In this document: positions 27,273-39,489 of the stretch, in pieces
Layout of the letters: each line of letters opens with the position of its first letter
Numbering within the stretch: position 1 is the first letter of the stretch
Source of the DNA: Stieleria tagensis
GTDB taxonomy: Bacteria; Planctomycetota; Planctomycetia; Pirellulales; Pirellulaceae
Direction of reading: 5' to 3'
Length of the DNA: 64,000 nucleotides
Assembly: GCF_024129865.1 (NCBI RefSeq)
Contig: NZ_JAMYFE010000024.1
Coordinates: 50,903 to 114,902, forward strand
Notes under the pieces: model-generated
The model's input: only the letters and a program-made list of their open reading frames with translations
What the model was told of the DNA's origin: nothing
The model's database searches: none
Translations under genes and position numbers: made by a program

Positions 27273-27345
27273 GGTGCGTGGCGGGATTCGAACCCGCGAC
27301 AGTCAGGTTAATCGCCTGATGCTCTAACCACTGAGCTACTTCGGA
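27273..27345 (-). tRNA. Degenerate tRNA-like sequence, nearest to tRNA-Asn (possible pseudogene)
   Basis: Read on the minus strand, the D-arm (GCTC-AGTGGTTA-GAGC), the anticodon stem (TCAGG/CCTGA) and the T-arm (GCGGG-TTCGAAT-CCCGC) are all perfect. Two features are abnormal. The 7-base anticodon loop is CGATTAA, with G instead of the invariant U at position 33 and anticodon AUU (Asn by complement). The acceptor stem does not pair: 5' strand TCCGAAG against 3' strand CACGCAC, with only the innermost pair matching and no CCA in register. A functional tRNA is therefore unlikely in the standard sense. It may be a pseudogene, a chimaera or a non-translating tRNA-like RNA. Confidence 0.6.
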
Positions 27346-27650
27346 AGGTGCCAATGCAGAACCCGTTTACGGAACACGGAGAACCAATCGTAGAACTCAC
27401 GAGGAAACCGCGCCGCCGGAATTTACACCCACCGATCGCAACACCCATGACACCGTCGATCAAATTTGGTTCGAGGTTCGAGGTGTAGTCAACACGATAA
27501 AAACGAGATCTTGTTTTGATAAACCCGCATACGTGAACGGAATGATTTGTACGTGTGCATGTCCTTTGCTGCATTGAGTTTTCGAAAAACAGTAGATTTC
27601 CACCGTTCGACGACGATCCCATCAACGCTGGTAGTTCACGCACTCACCCC

Positions 27651-28325
27651 CGTAGCTGAGCCAGCCACGGTTCAAACTGCCCAACATCCCAGACCGACGG
27701 AACCCTGGCGGGATCCGCTACGAGCGCACTCAACCCGTAGCTGGACCGGCCACGGTTCAGACTGCCCGACATCCCAGACCGTGTCGGAACCCTGGCGGGA
27801 TCCGCTACGAGCGCACACACCCCGTAGGTGGGCCGGCCACGGTTCAGACTGCCCGACATCCCAGACCGTGTCGGAACCCTGGCGGGATCCGCTACGAGCG
27901 CACACAACTCGTAGCTGGACCGGCCACGGTTCAAACTGCCCAACATCCCAGACCGTGTCGGAACCCTGGCGGGATCCGCTACGAGCACACACAACCCGTA
28001 GCTGGACCGGCCACGGTTCAGTTTCCCCAACCCAGACCGTGTCGGAACCCTGGCGGGATCCGCTACGAGCGCACACAACCCGTAGCTGGGCCGGCCACGG
28101 TTCAGACTGCCCAACATCCCAGACTGTGTCGGAACCCTGGCGGGATCCGCTACGAGCACACACAACCCGTAGCTGGGCCGGCCACGGTTCAGACTGCCCA
28201 ACAACCCAGACCGTGTCGGAACCCTGGCGGGATCCGCTACGAGCACACACAACCCGTAGCTGGGCCGGCCACGGTTCAGTTTCCCCAACCCAGACCGACG
28301 GAACCCTGGCGGGATCCGCTACGAG
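27651..28325. repeat. Tandem array A: eight units of about 87 bp carrying an imperfect palindrome
   Basis: Unit starts (at CGTAG) are 27651, 27737, 27823, 27910, 27997, 28081, 28168 and 28255, so periods are 86, 86, 87, 87, 84, 87 and 87. Each unit has a left arm GTAGCTGG(A/G)CCGGCCACGG and a right arm GGAACCCTGGCGGGATCCGC, which pair as a long imperfect hairpin, then about 15 linker bases (GAGCGCACACAACC). Units differ by point changes and a 3-base deletion. Reading frames of over 200 codons on both strands are by-products of the periodicity (most units are multiples of 3). The array ends 30 bases from the tolC-like stop. The gap 27346-27650 before it has no supported gene. Confidence 0.95.
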
Positions 28326-28355
28326 ACGGAGCGTTCCAACCTTCCTCTTCCTCTT

Positions 28356-30371
28356 TCAGCGTCGCAATTTGGCCTTTAGAAAGTCAGAAAACGTTCTCAG
28401 TGCACTCTTCCTTTCTAACAGCTCGTCAATCTCCGCATCCGACCTGGGGCCGTCTTGGTTTTGCTCCAACTTCTGAAACTCTGCGTCGGTGTCCATGTCG
28501 ACATCCAAGTCGTCGGCATCGCTGCCGGAAACCTGTTTTCTACTGACAGGGTCTTCCAAATTGAAGTATTCTTCCGACGGTTGCTCTCCCCCGTCATAAC
28601 GAGTGACCGAAGCCGAGGGCGGCTGGGCACGCGGGTAACACTTCTCCTCGCCCAATCGTCCCAACGGGCCGATCGAACGAAATCGTTCTTCGAAGAAAAC
28701 CACGTTGTGCGACTGCAAGATTGTCCCGGTTTGCAGTTCAAGGTTTGCAATTTCGGTGTTGTATTGTGACAACGCCTGGGCCTCGGCACTGACGGAGTTT
28801 CCCCAATCAACAATTGCTTGCAAGACGATGATGAACTGCACGATGCCTTCGTTGTATTGCGCGAGCTGTTGCTCGAGGTTGGTGCGAGCCGCTTTGCGAA
28901 CCGCTTGAAAACGTTCGTACTGGGCATAGAACTGTTCGATATTGCGCAGACTAAGCGCCAACAAGTGTTGCATCTGATGCAGCCCCTGATCCAAGTTCGC
29001 TCGATCGCGTGTGATCAGCAATTGCCGCTGGCGCAGGCCTGCCCGTTCCGCTCTCAAACCCAATGGCACGGAAAAGTTGACTCCCAACGACCAGTCTTCG
29101 AAGTCGCCCGATGGACTTCGGATCCGATTGCCTGCCGGAGAGATTCCCTCCAGTCCGTTCCAACGATAGAGAGCAACACCGTTTAGCTGTGGGCGAGCTT
29201 GGTTGTCGGCCAGCAGCAAACGCTGTTGGTCAGCCTCCAGAATCAATTTCAATTCAATGATGTCTGGCCGTTCGCGTTGCGCAAGCTCATTGATCGCGGT
29301 CCAATCGACCTCAATCAGTTCTTCCAACATCGGCGTGACCGGAGTGGTTCGTTGCGGCTGGTAGGGTGGCAAACCCATCATGTTCAGCAAAGCAGCTTGC
29401 CGCTGCAGCACGTTCGCTTCGGAAGCGAGCAGATTGGCCCGAAAATTTTCCAACGCCGTTTGTGTTTGCGCTTGGTCACCCGCATTGGCATCGCCGGTTC
29501 TTACACGAGCGATGGTTCGGTCGTTAGCGAATTCAGCCTGCTCGACTTGTTGACGGCGAGCCCACAGGTCCGTCTTGGCAAACACCAATGACCAGTACGC
29601 TGCGACGACCCCCTGGACGGATTGCTGAACCGCGCTCTTGTATTGAAAGTACGAACGTTCGGTTTCGATGCGAGCCAATACGATGGGTGCTTGGTTGGCG
29701 ACCCGACCGGCGCCCTGCAGCAGCGGTTGGCTATAGCTGAGTTCGGTCGCTGTGCGGTCAGCGGGATCGAGCGGAAAAATCCCAGGCGTGATTCGATTGG
29801 TGTTGCTGTTGACACCAAGATTGGTGGTCCCGCCTAGCAAATTGCGTTTGGACAACCCAAAGTCCAGCCCGTAGCCTTCATTTTGAACCCCACCGATGAT
29901 CGCATTCGATGGGGTGAAGGGGTCAAAGACCGCTGCGGGGGTTTCGTTCTGGTTCCAAACGTTGTTCAGTCGTAGGTTAGGGTCAAACGTGGCACGCTGC
30001 TGATCAATCGTCGTGTTGATGATCGACGCGTCGTAAATCGTTCTGCCACTCGTCGTCGCGGTGACTCCCCCAAGCACGCGAACCACTTCTGAATTTGCCA
30101 GCGTGATGTTGATGGCGTCATTTAACGTCAGATAGTTTTCCGGAAAATCAAATTGTGGGTCTGTCACGGTAGCCGGCCGCTGCGTGAACGGCACAGGGAC
30201 CTGGCACAGTTGTCCAGGCCTGCGAATTTCAAGGCAACGTTGCTCGGGCAGAATTGGCTGGCACGGTTCGTCTGCTAATCCCGAAAACGGCCCGCCGACG
30301 GTGGTTACAGAAGTGACCCACAGTGCAAGCAAAAGACGGTAGAGGCAGCGAAGTTTTGCATGGATGTCCAT
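28356..30371 (-). CDS. TolC-like outer-membrane efflux protein
   Basis: 671 residues, longer than E. coli TolC (about 490), with an N-terminal signal-like helix (LLLALWVTSVTTVGGPFSGLA). Two OEP repeats are recognisable: NYLTLNDAINITLANSEVVR starts the first and ERPDIIELKLILEADQQRLL the second, with long coiled-coil helices. The C-terminal 100 residues are polar and acidic (SGSDADDLDVDMDTDAEF), beyond the conserved barrel. It is the last gene of the minus-strand set MacA-like, MacB-like permease, ATPase, so it should be the outer-membrane duct of that efflux pump. Confidence 0.9.
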   Translation of the reverse strand: MDIHAKLRCLYRLLLALWVTSVTTVGGPFSGLADEPCQPILPEQRCLEIRRPGQLCQVPVPFTQRPATVTDPQFDFPENYLTLNDAINITLANSEVVRVLGGVTATTSGRTIYDASIINTTIDQQRATFDPNLRLNNVWNQNETPAAVFDPFTPSNAIIGGVQNEGYGLDFGLSKRNLLGGTTNLGVNSNTNRITPGIFPLDPADRTATELSYSQPLLQGAGRVANQAPIVLARIETERSYFQYKSAVQQSVQGVVAAYWSLVFAKTDLWARRQQVEQAEFANDRTIARVRTGDANAGDQAQTQTALENFRANLLASEANVLQRQAALLNMMGLPPYQPQRTTPVTPMLEELIEVDWTAINELAQRERPDIIELKLILEADQQRLLLADNQARPQLNGVALYRWNGLEGISPAGNRIRSPSGDFEDWSLGVNFSVPLGLRAERAGLRQRQLLITRDRANLDQGLHQMQHLLALSLRNIEQFYAQYERFQAVRKAARTNLEQQLAQYNEGIVQFIIVLQAIVDWGNSVSAEAQALSQYNTEIANLELQTGTILQSHNVVFFEERFRSIGPLGRLGEEKCYPRAQPPSASVTRYDGGEQPSEEYFNLEDPVSRKQVSGSDADDLDVDMDTDAEFQKLEQNQDGPRSDAEIDELLERKSALRTFSDFLKAKLRR

Positions 30372-30480
30372 ATCGCTTCGAATCGGACGGATGCAAGGAA
30401 TTCAACTAAATTTTTGATTTTGCCGTCATGACCGGAACGAGCGCTGGTCCCAATTGATACAAAAAGTCGGGCTGTAGCGA

Positions 30481-31212
30481 TTACGCCAACATGGGGTCAT
30501 ATTCGAGGGCCGCTTTAGCCAGCAAAAAATCCTCGGTGTCCTCAACGACTTCGCCGTCGCGCAACACAATCGTCCGCTTGGCATTGCGGGCGACGTTTTG
30601 ATCGTGCGTGACTAGGATCACCGTGATTTGCTGCTCCTCATTGAGTTCACGAAACAACTCAATGACCTCACGACTGGTTTTCGAGTCCAAGTTGCCGGTG
30701 GGTTCGTCGCCCATCAAAATTGACGGTTGGTTGACGAGCGCTCGTGCGATCGCGACACGTTGCTGCTGGCCGCCCGAAAGTTGACTGGGGTGGTGATGAT
30801 AACGATCGGCCAGTCCAACTTTCCCAAGCATTTCCATTGCCCGGTCGCGGCGTTCACGAGCGGGAATCTTGGTCCCGTACATCAACGGAAGTTCAACGTT
30901 TTCCAGCGCCGAGGTTCGATTGAGCAAATTGAAGCTTTGAAAAACAAACCCCAGTTGCTTGTTACGAATTTTGGCGCGCTGGTCTCGATTCATCGTCACG
31001 ACCTCTTCGCCATCCAGCAGGTAGCTGCCGTGCGTTGGTCGATCCAGACAACCCAGTGTGTTCATCAGCGTAGATTTGCCGCTACCGGACGCTCCAATCA
31101 ACGCTACGTATTCGCCAAGTTCCACCTTGCGGGTCACCGTCCGCAGCGCGTGTACTTTCACTTCGCCCAAATCATAAACACGACGAACATCGTTTAGTTC
31201 GATCAGCGCCAT
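30481..31212 (-). CDS. ABC transporter ATP-binding protein, MacB/LolD type
   Basis: 243 residues. Walker A is [10 protein letters not shown], the Q-loop is in [20 protein letters not shown], the signature is [20 protein letters not shown], Walker B is [12 protein letters not shown] and the H-loop is [11 protein letters not shown]. This matches the ATPase of MacB/LolD-like mechanotransmission ABC systems. Its start codon directly abuts the stop of the permease gene, implying stoichiometric translation. Confidence 0.95.
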   Translation of the reverse strand: MALIELNDVRRVYDLGEVKVHALRTVTRKVELGEYVALIGASGSGKSTLMNTLGCLDRPTHGSYLLDGEEVVTMNRDQRAKIRNKQLGFVFQSFNLLNRTSALENVELPLMYGTKIPARERRDRAMEMLGKVGLADRYHHHPSQLSGGQQQRVAIARALVNQPSILMGDEPTGNLDSKTSREVIELFRELNEEQQITVILVTHDQNVARNAKRTIVLRDGEVVEDTEDFLLAKAALEYDPMLA

Positions 31213-32454
31213 CTACTCATACCTCAGTGCGTCGATCGGATCGAGTTTGCTGGCACGACGCGCTGGATAGTAGCCAAAGAAGACTCCGACCGAGGCGGCA
31301 AATCCCATCGCAATCAGTGCCGCCGGAATTGAAACAACCATCGGCCAATCCGTTCCTGGTTTGTAGGCATTGATCAACATCGTGGCTCCCATTGACGCCA
31401 GCGTTCCCAACGCGATGCCGATTGCGCCGCCGATACAAGACAACACAACCGACTCAATCAAAAATTGCCGCAGAATGTCTTTTCCACGCGCGCCGATTGC
31501 CATTCGGATCCCGATCTCGCGAGTTCGCTCGGTCACGGAAACCAGCATGATGTTCATAATCCCGACTCCACCCACCAACAACGAGATCCCCGCGATCGCC
31601 GACAGCATCAAGGTCAGCGTGCCAGTGATGATTCCCAATGTGGCGGCGATCTCGGTCGTGTCCTGAACACTGAAATCCGCCTCGTCGGTTGGGCCGACAT
31701 CGTGCCGTTCGTACATCAGCGTTTCAATTTCCTTGGTGGCCTTGCCCATCTGGTCCGTGCTACGGGCGGAAACCATGATCGCATGAACGGTGTCCAGCGG
31801 CGATCCATTGATTCGTTTGCGAACGGTCGTGTGCGGCATCAAGACGACATCATCTTGATCATCGCCGACCATATTGGCGCCTTTCTTCTTCAAAATGCCG
31901 ATCACGCGGAAGGGCACATTGTTGACACGGACGGTTTCATCCAATGGATTGATCGTGCGGAACAATTTTGGAATCAGCGTCTGGCCAATCACACACACCT
32001 TTGCATTGGAATCGATGTCGGTATTCGAAAAGAATCCGCCGGCTTCGAGCTCCCAATTGCGGACCACCAAATAGTCCGCTCCGACACCCTGCATCTCTTT
32101 GGGGTTCCAGTTTTCGTTGCCGTAGATGATTTGTCCCGCCGTGCCAACGATCGGCGACGATGCCAGAACCGCGGGGCAATCTCTGCCGATCGCATCCGAG
32201 TCTGCTGCTGTCAACGTCGGTGCACCCGACTGGCGGACCCCACCGCGCCGCGTCTGGCCGGGTAACACAAGCACGACGTTGGTCCCCAGAGCTTCAAACT
32301 CGCCACTGACCAATTGACTGGCACCTTGGCCGATGGAAACAATCGTGGTGACAGCCGCGATCCCGATGACCACCCCAATGATGGTCAGTACCGCCCGCAT
32401 CTTATTCTTAAGCAGGGCACGCAGAGCAATTCGAACGGTATCGAAAAAGGACAT
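31213..32454 (-). CDS. MacB-like ABC transporter permease
   Basis: 413 residues. Membrane helix 1 is near the N-terminus (MRAVLTIIGVVIGIAAVTTI). A periplasmic MacB_PCD domain follows (ASQLVSGEFEALGTNVVLVL through the middle), then three C-terminal helices within FtsX-like sequence (LMLSAIAGISLLVGGVGIMN, MLVSVTERTREIGIRMAIGA). In E. coli MacB the ATPase and permease are fused; here they are two genes. The periplasmic domain transmits ATP-driven motion to push substrates through the TolC-type duct. Confidence 0.94.
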   Translation of the reverse strand: MSFFDTVRIALRALLKNKMRAVLTIIGVVIGIAAVTTIVSIGQGASQLVSGEFEALGTNVVLVLPGQTRRGGVRQSGAPTLTAADSDAIGRDCPAVLASSPIVGTAGQIIYGNENWNPKEMQGVGADYLVVRNWELEAGGFFSNTDIDSNAKVCVIGQTLIPKLFRTINPLDETVRVNNVPFRVIGILKKKGANMVGDDQDDVVLMPHTTVRKRINGSPLDTVHAIMVSARSTDQMGKATKEIETLMYERHDVGPTDEADFSVQDTTEIAATLGIITGTLTLMLSAIAGISLLVGGVGIMNIMLVSVTERTREIGIRMAIGARGKDILRQFLIESVVLSCIGGAIGIALGTLASMGATMLINAYKPGTDWPMVVSIPAALIAMGFAASVGVFFGYYPARRASKLDPIDALRYE

Positions 32455-32459
32455 CTGAG

Positions 32460-33743
32460 CTAGTCCTTCTTCCCGACCACTAATTCCGATCCGACTTTTA
32501 GATTGCCCTTCGACATTTCCGTGTATCGGTTTTCAGTCAGGCCGGTGGTAATCGCAATGGCTTTCAGTCGGTCTCCCTCAACCACCCAAACATGGCGCTC
32601 GTTCTTCTTGTTTTGGGCGGCTGCCTTTTCTGCCGCGGTTTGGTTGGCGTTTTCATCTTCCTCCGCTTCCGACTTTGGCTTGGCTTTCCAGGCCGAACCA
32701 TCGATCAGGTAGCGGTCACTCTCTCGAACCAATTTCACATCATCAGGAAAAAATCGAAGTGCCGCATTGGGAATTTTCGGCACCGCTTCGGTCGAATCAA
32801 CCTCAAACGAAATACTCGCCGTCATCCCCGGCAACAATTTCAGTTCGGCATTGCTGGCGGCGATCACCACCGGATAGGTCACCACATTGGACGTTGCCAC
32901 ACTGCTAACACGAATTTGTTCAATTTCACCATTGAAGACTTCGCCCGGATGGGCGTCGACGGTAAAGGTCACCGGCCGATCGTCCTGATTGGCTTTCTGA
33001 ATCAGTCCGATATCGGCCTCATCGACAGACGCAAACACGTGAACTTTTTCACGCAGGTCCGGGGCAACGACGAACAATTCAGGCGTTTGAAATTGTGCCG
33101 CCAATGTTTGACCGGGGTTGATCAACCGATTGATCACAATGCCATCGACCGGCGCGGTCACCTCGCAGTATTTAAGGTTCGCTTGAGAGGTTTCGAGTGA
33201 CGCCCTGGCCTGCAGGATCGACGCTTTGGCGAGTTTGCGTTGAGCCTGCAACGATTTCACTTCAAACGTCAACGCATCCATTTCACGGTCGGACAGGAAA
33301 TCGCTGTTGGATTCACGCAGTCGCTTGCCGCGCATGTAGTTGTTCAACGATTGCTGCAACTGAGCCTCAACACGTTCCAGGTCGGCATCACGGGTTGCCA
33401 AGGTTGCTTGATCACGATCCACGTTGGCTTTGAAAAGACGTGGATCCACTCGAGCGAGAATGTCGCCCTTTTTGACTTCGTCATTGAAGTCAACGTTCAA
33501 TTCAACGATTGGACCTGAAACAAAAGAACCGATTGACACTGACAGTACAGGCTGAATCGTCCCGGTCGAATTGACGTATCGCGTGATATCACCGGATTCA
33601 ATTTTGGCCGTTTCCCAAGTCACCTTGTTGCGATTGGCCAGGTACTTCATCGTCGGTTGGTAGCCAGCCGCTCCCGCCGCGCCGACGACGCTCAGTAGCA
33701 TCAGTACTTTAAAAATACGTTTCATCCAAAAATGGGGTGTCAC
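32460..33743 (-). CDS. MacA/HlyD-like periplasmic adaptor subunit
   Basis: 427 residues, with a possible alternative ATG at 33725. An N-terminal membrane anchor (VLMLLSVVGAAGAAGY) is followed by a biotinyl-lipoyl half-motif (GSFVSGPIVELNVDFNDEVK), a long alpha-hairpin (ERVEAQLQQSLNNYMRGKRL), the second lipoyl half (LKYCEVTAPVDGIVINRL) and beta-barrel domains. A charged insert (EAEEDENANQTAAEKAAAQN) interrupts the last domain. It links the inner-membrane ABC permease to the TolC-like duct. First gene of the efflux operon, 5 bases before the permease. Confidence 0.93.
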   Translation of the reverse strand: MTPHFWMKRIFKVLMLLSVVGAAGAAGYQPTMKYLANRNKVTWETAKIESGDITRYVNSTGTIQPVLSVSIGSFVSGPIVELNVDFNDEVKKGDILARVDPRLFKANVDRDQATLATRDADLERVEAQLQQSLNNYMRGKRLRESNSDFLSDREMDALTFEVKSLQAQRKLAKASILQARASLETSQANLKYCEVTAPVDGIVINRLINPGQTLAAQFQTPELFVVAPDLREKVHVFASVDEADIGLIQKANQDDRPVTFTVDAHPGEVFNGEIEQIRVSSVATSNVVTYPVVIAASNAELKLLPGMTASISFEVDSTEAVPKIPNAALRFFPDDVKLVRESDRYLIDGSAWKAKPKSEAEEDENANQTAAEKAAAQNKKNERHVWVVEGDRLKAIAITTGLTENRYTEMSKGNLKVGSELVVGKKD

Positions 33744-34205
33744 GCCAGTCGAAAATGACCGCGAACAGGAAGACGTTCCTGTGGTCGCACGGTGTTTCTG
33801 CTCAACCGCACAGTATAGCCTCGAACTTTGAATCGTTCATCAGCACGGCTGTATCAGAACGTACAGAACCACGATCCAAACCGCCGCCAGACCTGGCTAC
33901 ACCACGCTGGATTGGCCCTTTGAGCCGAAACACAGCCGATGTAGGAAGTTCGGCATCGCACCGACGATAAACTGGCAATAAAAACTCTAGTGACGGACGC
34001 TCACGGGACAGGTAGAATGGATTCACCGCGTCGAATTTCGACCGACGAATCCCGCCCCACACCATCCTCCCTCGCAATTGCCAGCTGCGATTTCTAACCA
34101 ACACGGCGTGTGATTTCACAACGCCCGAGTCTGTACGGATTGACAAGTCCCTTCAGGCAGACGAATCGAAGACAATCAACCGTTTCTCTCGCTGATAGAT
34201 CGATC
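33744..34205. other. Divergent intergenic region, no gene seen
   Basis: These 462 bases separate the efflux operon (minus) from the DUF1552/DUF1592 pair (plus) and should hold both promoters. Short open frames here have no recognisable protein features. No repeat family found elsewhere in the window occurs in it. Confidence 0.5.
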
Positions 34206-38038
<3,833 letters not shown>

Positions 38039-38062
38039 CAATCGCAAATGCGGGGAATGGCC

Positions 38063-38150
38063 CCAACCGTAGCTTTTGAAGCCAGCGCTTTCGCGTGGGG
38101 CATTGGTTTTTGGCAACACGAAGCGACAGCGAGGGATCCCGTTAACGCTG
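38063..38150. repeat. Dispersed mosaic repeat, copy 4 (half copy)
   Basis: GCTTTTGAAGCCAGCGCTTT, GTGGGGCATTGGTTTTTGG and CGACAGCGAGGGATCCCGTT match the left half of copies 1 and 3. The right arm of the palindrome is missing; the sequence runs instead into the lead-in of tandem array B. It lies 25 bases after the DUF1592-gene stop. Confidence 0.75.
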
Positions 38151-38251
38151 CCTGCCAAGGTCCAACTTCCCCGCACCTCAATCAGCCAAACCCCAACACG
38201 ATCAGCGTTCCCAACTCCCCGGGGGACAGACCCCAAACTAGAGTGCCCACT

Positions 38252-39419
38252 CGTAGCTGGACCGGCCACGGTTCAGACTCCCCGCCCCCCCAACCAACTG
38301 AACCCTTGGCGGGATCAGCTACCGGAGTGGTGGAGTCCCCGGGGACGGTGGAGTCCCCGGGGACAGACCCCAATCAAGAGCGCCCACTCGTAGCTGGACC
38401 GGCCACGGTTCAGATTCCCCGCCCCCCAACCAACTGAACCCTTGGCGGGATCAGCTACCGGAGTGGTAGAGTCCCCGGGGACAGACCCCAAACAAGAGCG
38501 CCCACTCGTAGCTGGACCGGCCACGGTTCAGACTCCCCACCCCCCAACCAACTGAACCCTTGGCGGGATCAGCTACCGGAGTGGTAGAGTCCCCGGGGAC
38601 AGACCCCAATCAAGAACGCCCACTCGTAGCTGGACCGGCCACGGTTCAGACTCCCCGCCCCCCAACCAACTGAACCCTTGGCGGGATCAGCTCCCGGAGT
38701 GGTGGAGTCCCCGGGGACAGACCCCAAACTAGAGTGCCCAATCGTAGCTGGACCGGCCACGGTTCAGACTCCCCGCCCCCAACCAACTGAACCCTTGGCG
38801 GGATCAGCTACCGGAGTGGTGGAGTCCCCGGGGACAGACCCCAAGCAAGAGCGCCCACTCGTAGCTGGACCGGCCACGGTTCAGATTCCCCGCCCCCCAA
38901 CCAACTGAACCCTTGGCGGGATCAGCTACCGGAGTGGTAGAGTCCCCGGGGACAGACCCCAAACAAGAGCGCCCACTCGTAGCTGGACCGGCCACGGTTC
39001 AGACTCCCCGCCCCCCAACCAACTGAACCCTTGGCGGGATCAGCTACCGGAGTGGTAGAGTCCCCGGGGACAGACCCCAAACAAGAACGCCCACTCGTAG
39101 CTGGACCGGCCACGGTTCAGACTCCCCACCCCCCAACCAACTGAACCCTTGGCGGGATCAGCTACCGGAGTGGTAGAGTCCCCGGGGACAGACCCCAAAC
39201 AAGAGCGCCCACTCGTAGCTGGACCGGCCACGGTTCAGATTCCCCGCCCCCCAACCAACTGAACCCTTGGCGGGATCAGCTACCGGAGTGGTGGAGTCCC
39301 CGGGGACAGACCCCAAACTAGAGTGCCCACTCGTAGCTGGACCGGCCACGGTTCAGACTCCCCGCCCCCCCAACAACTGAACCCTTGGCGGGATCAGCTA
39401 CCGGAGTGGCTCTGTCCCC
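38252..39419. repeat. Tandem array B: ten units of about 118 bp sharing the array A palindrome
   Basis: Unit starts (at CGTAG) are 38252, 38389, 38507, 38625, 38743, 38860, 38978, 39096, 39214 and 39332. Periods are 137, then 118 (117 once). Each unit has the arm GTAGCTGGACCGGCCACGGT, a C-rich loop, the arm GAACCCTTGGCGGGATCAGC, then a linker with a perfect 12-bp palindrome GTCCCCGGGGAC and ACAGACCCCAAACAAGAGCG. The first unit is longer because the GTCCCCGGGGAC segment is duplicated. Same orientation as array A. The array fills the space between two same-strand genes and runs to about 70 bases before the next start. Confidence 0.95.
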
Positions 39420-39489
39420 GGGCAACTGCGCTGAATCGACCGTGGGTAGATCTGGTAAAGTCAAATCACATTCTTTAGCACAGGTAGAC

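Noticed and set aside
27547..28476. Long open frames of 200-300 codons on both strands through array A
   Set aside because: They are by-products of tandem units that are mostly multiples of three; the peptides are simple repeats with no signal, fold or ribosome-binding context.
39385..39489. N-terminal extension of the PQQ-propeller gene into array B
   Set aside because: The TTG at 39385 and following codons are the last unit of the array; a GTG at 39490 or 39496 is adjacent to the signal peptide.
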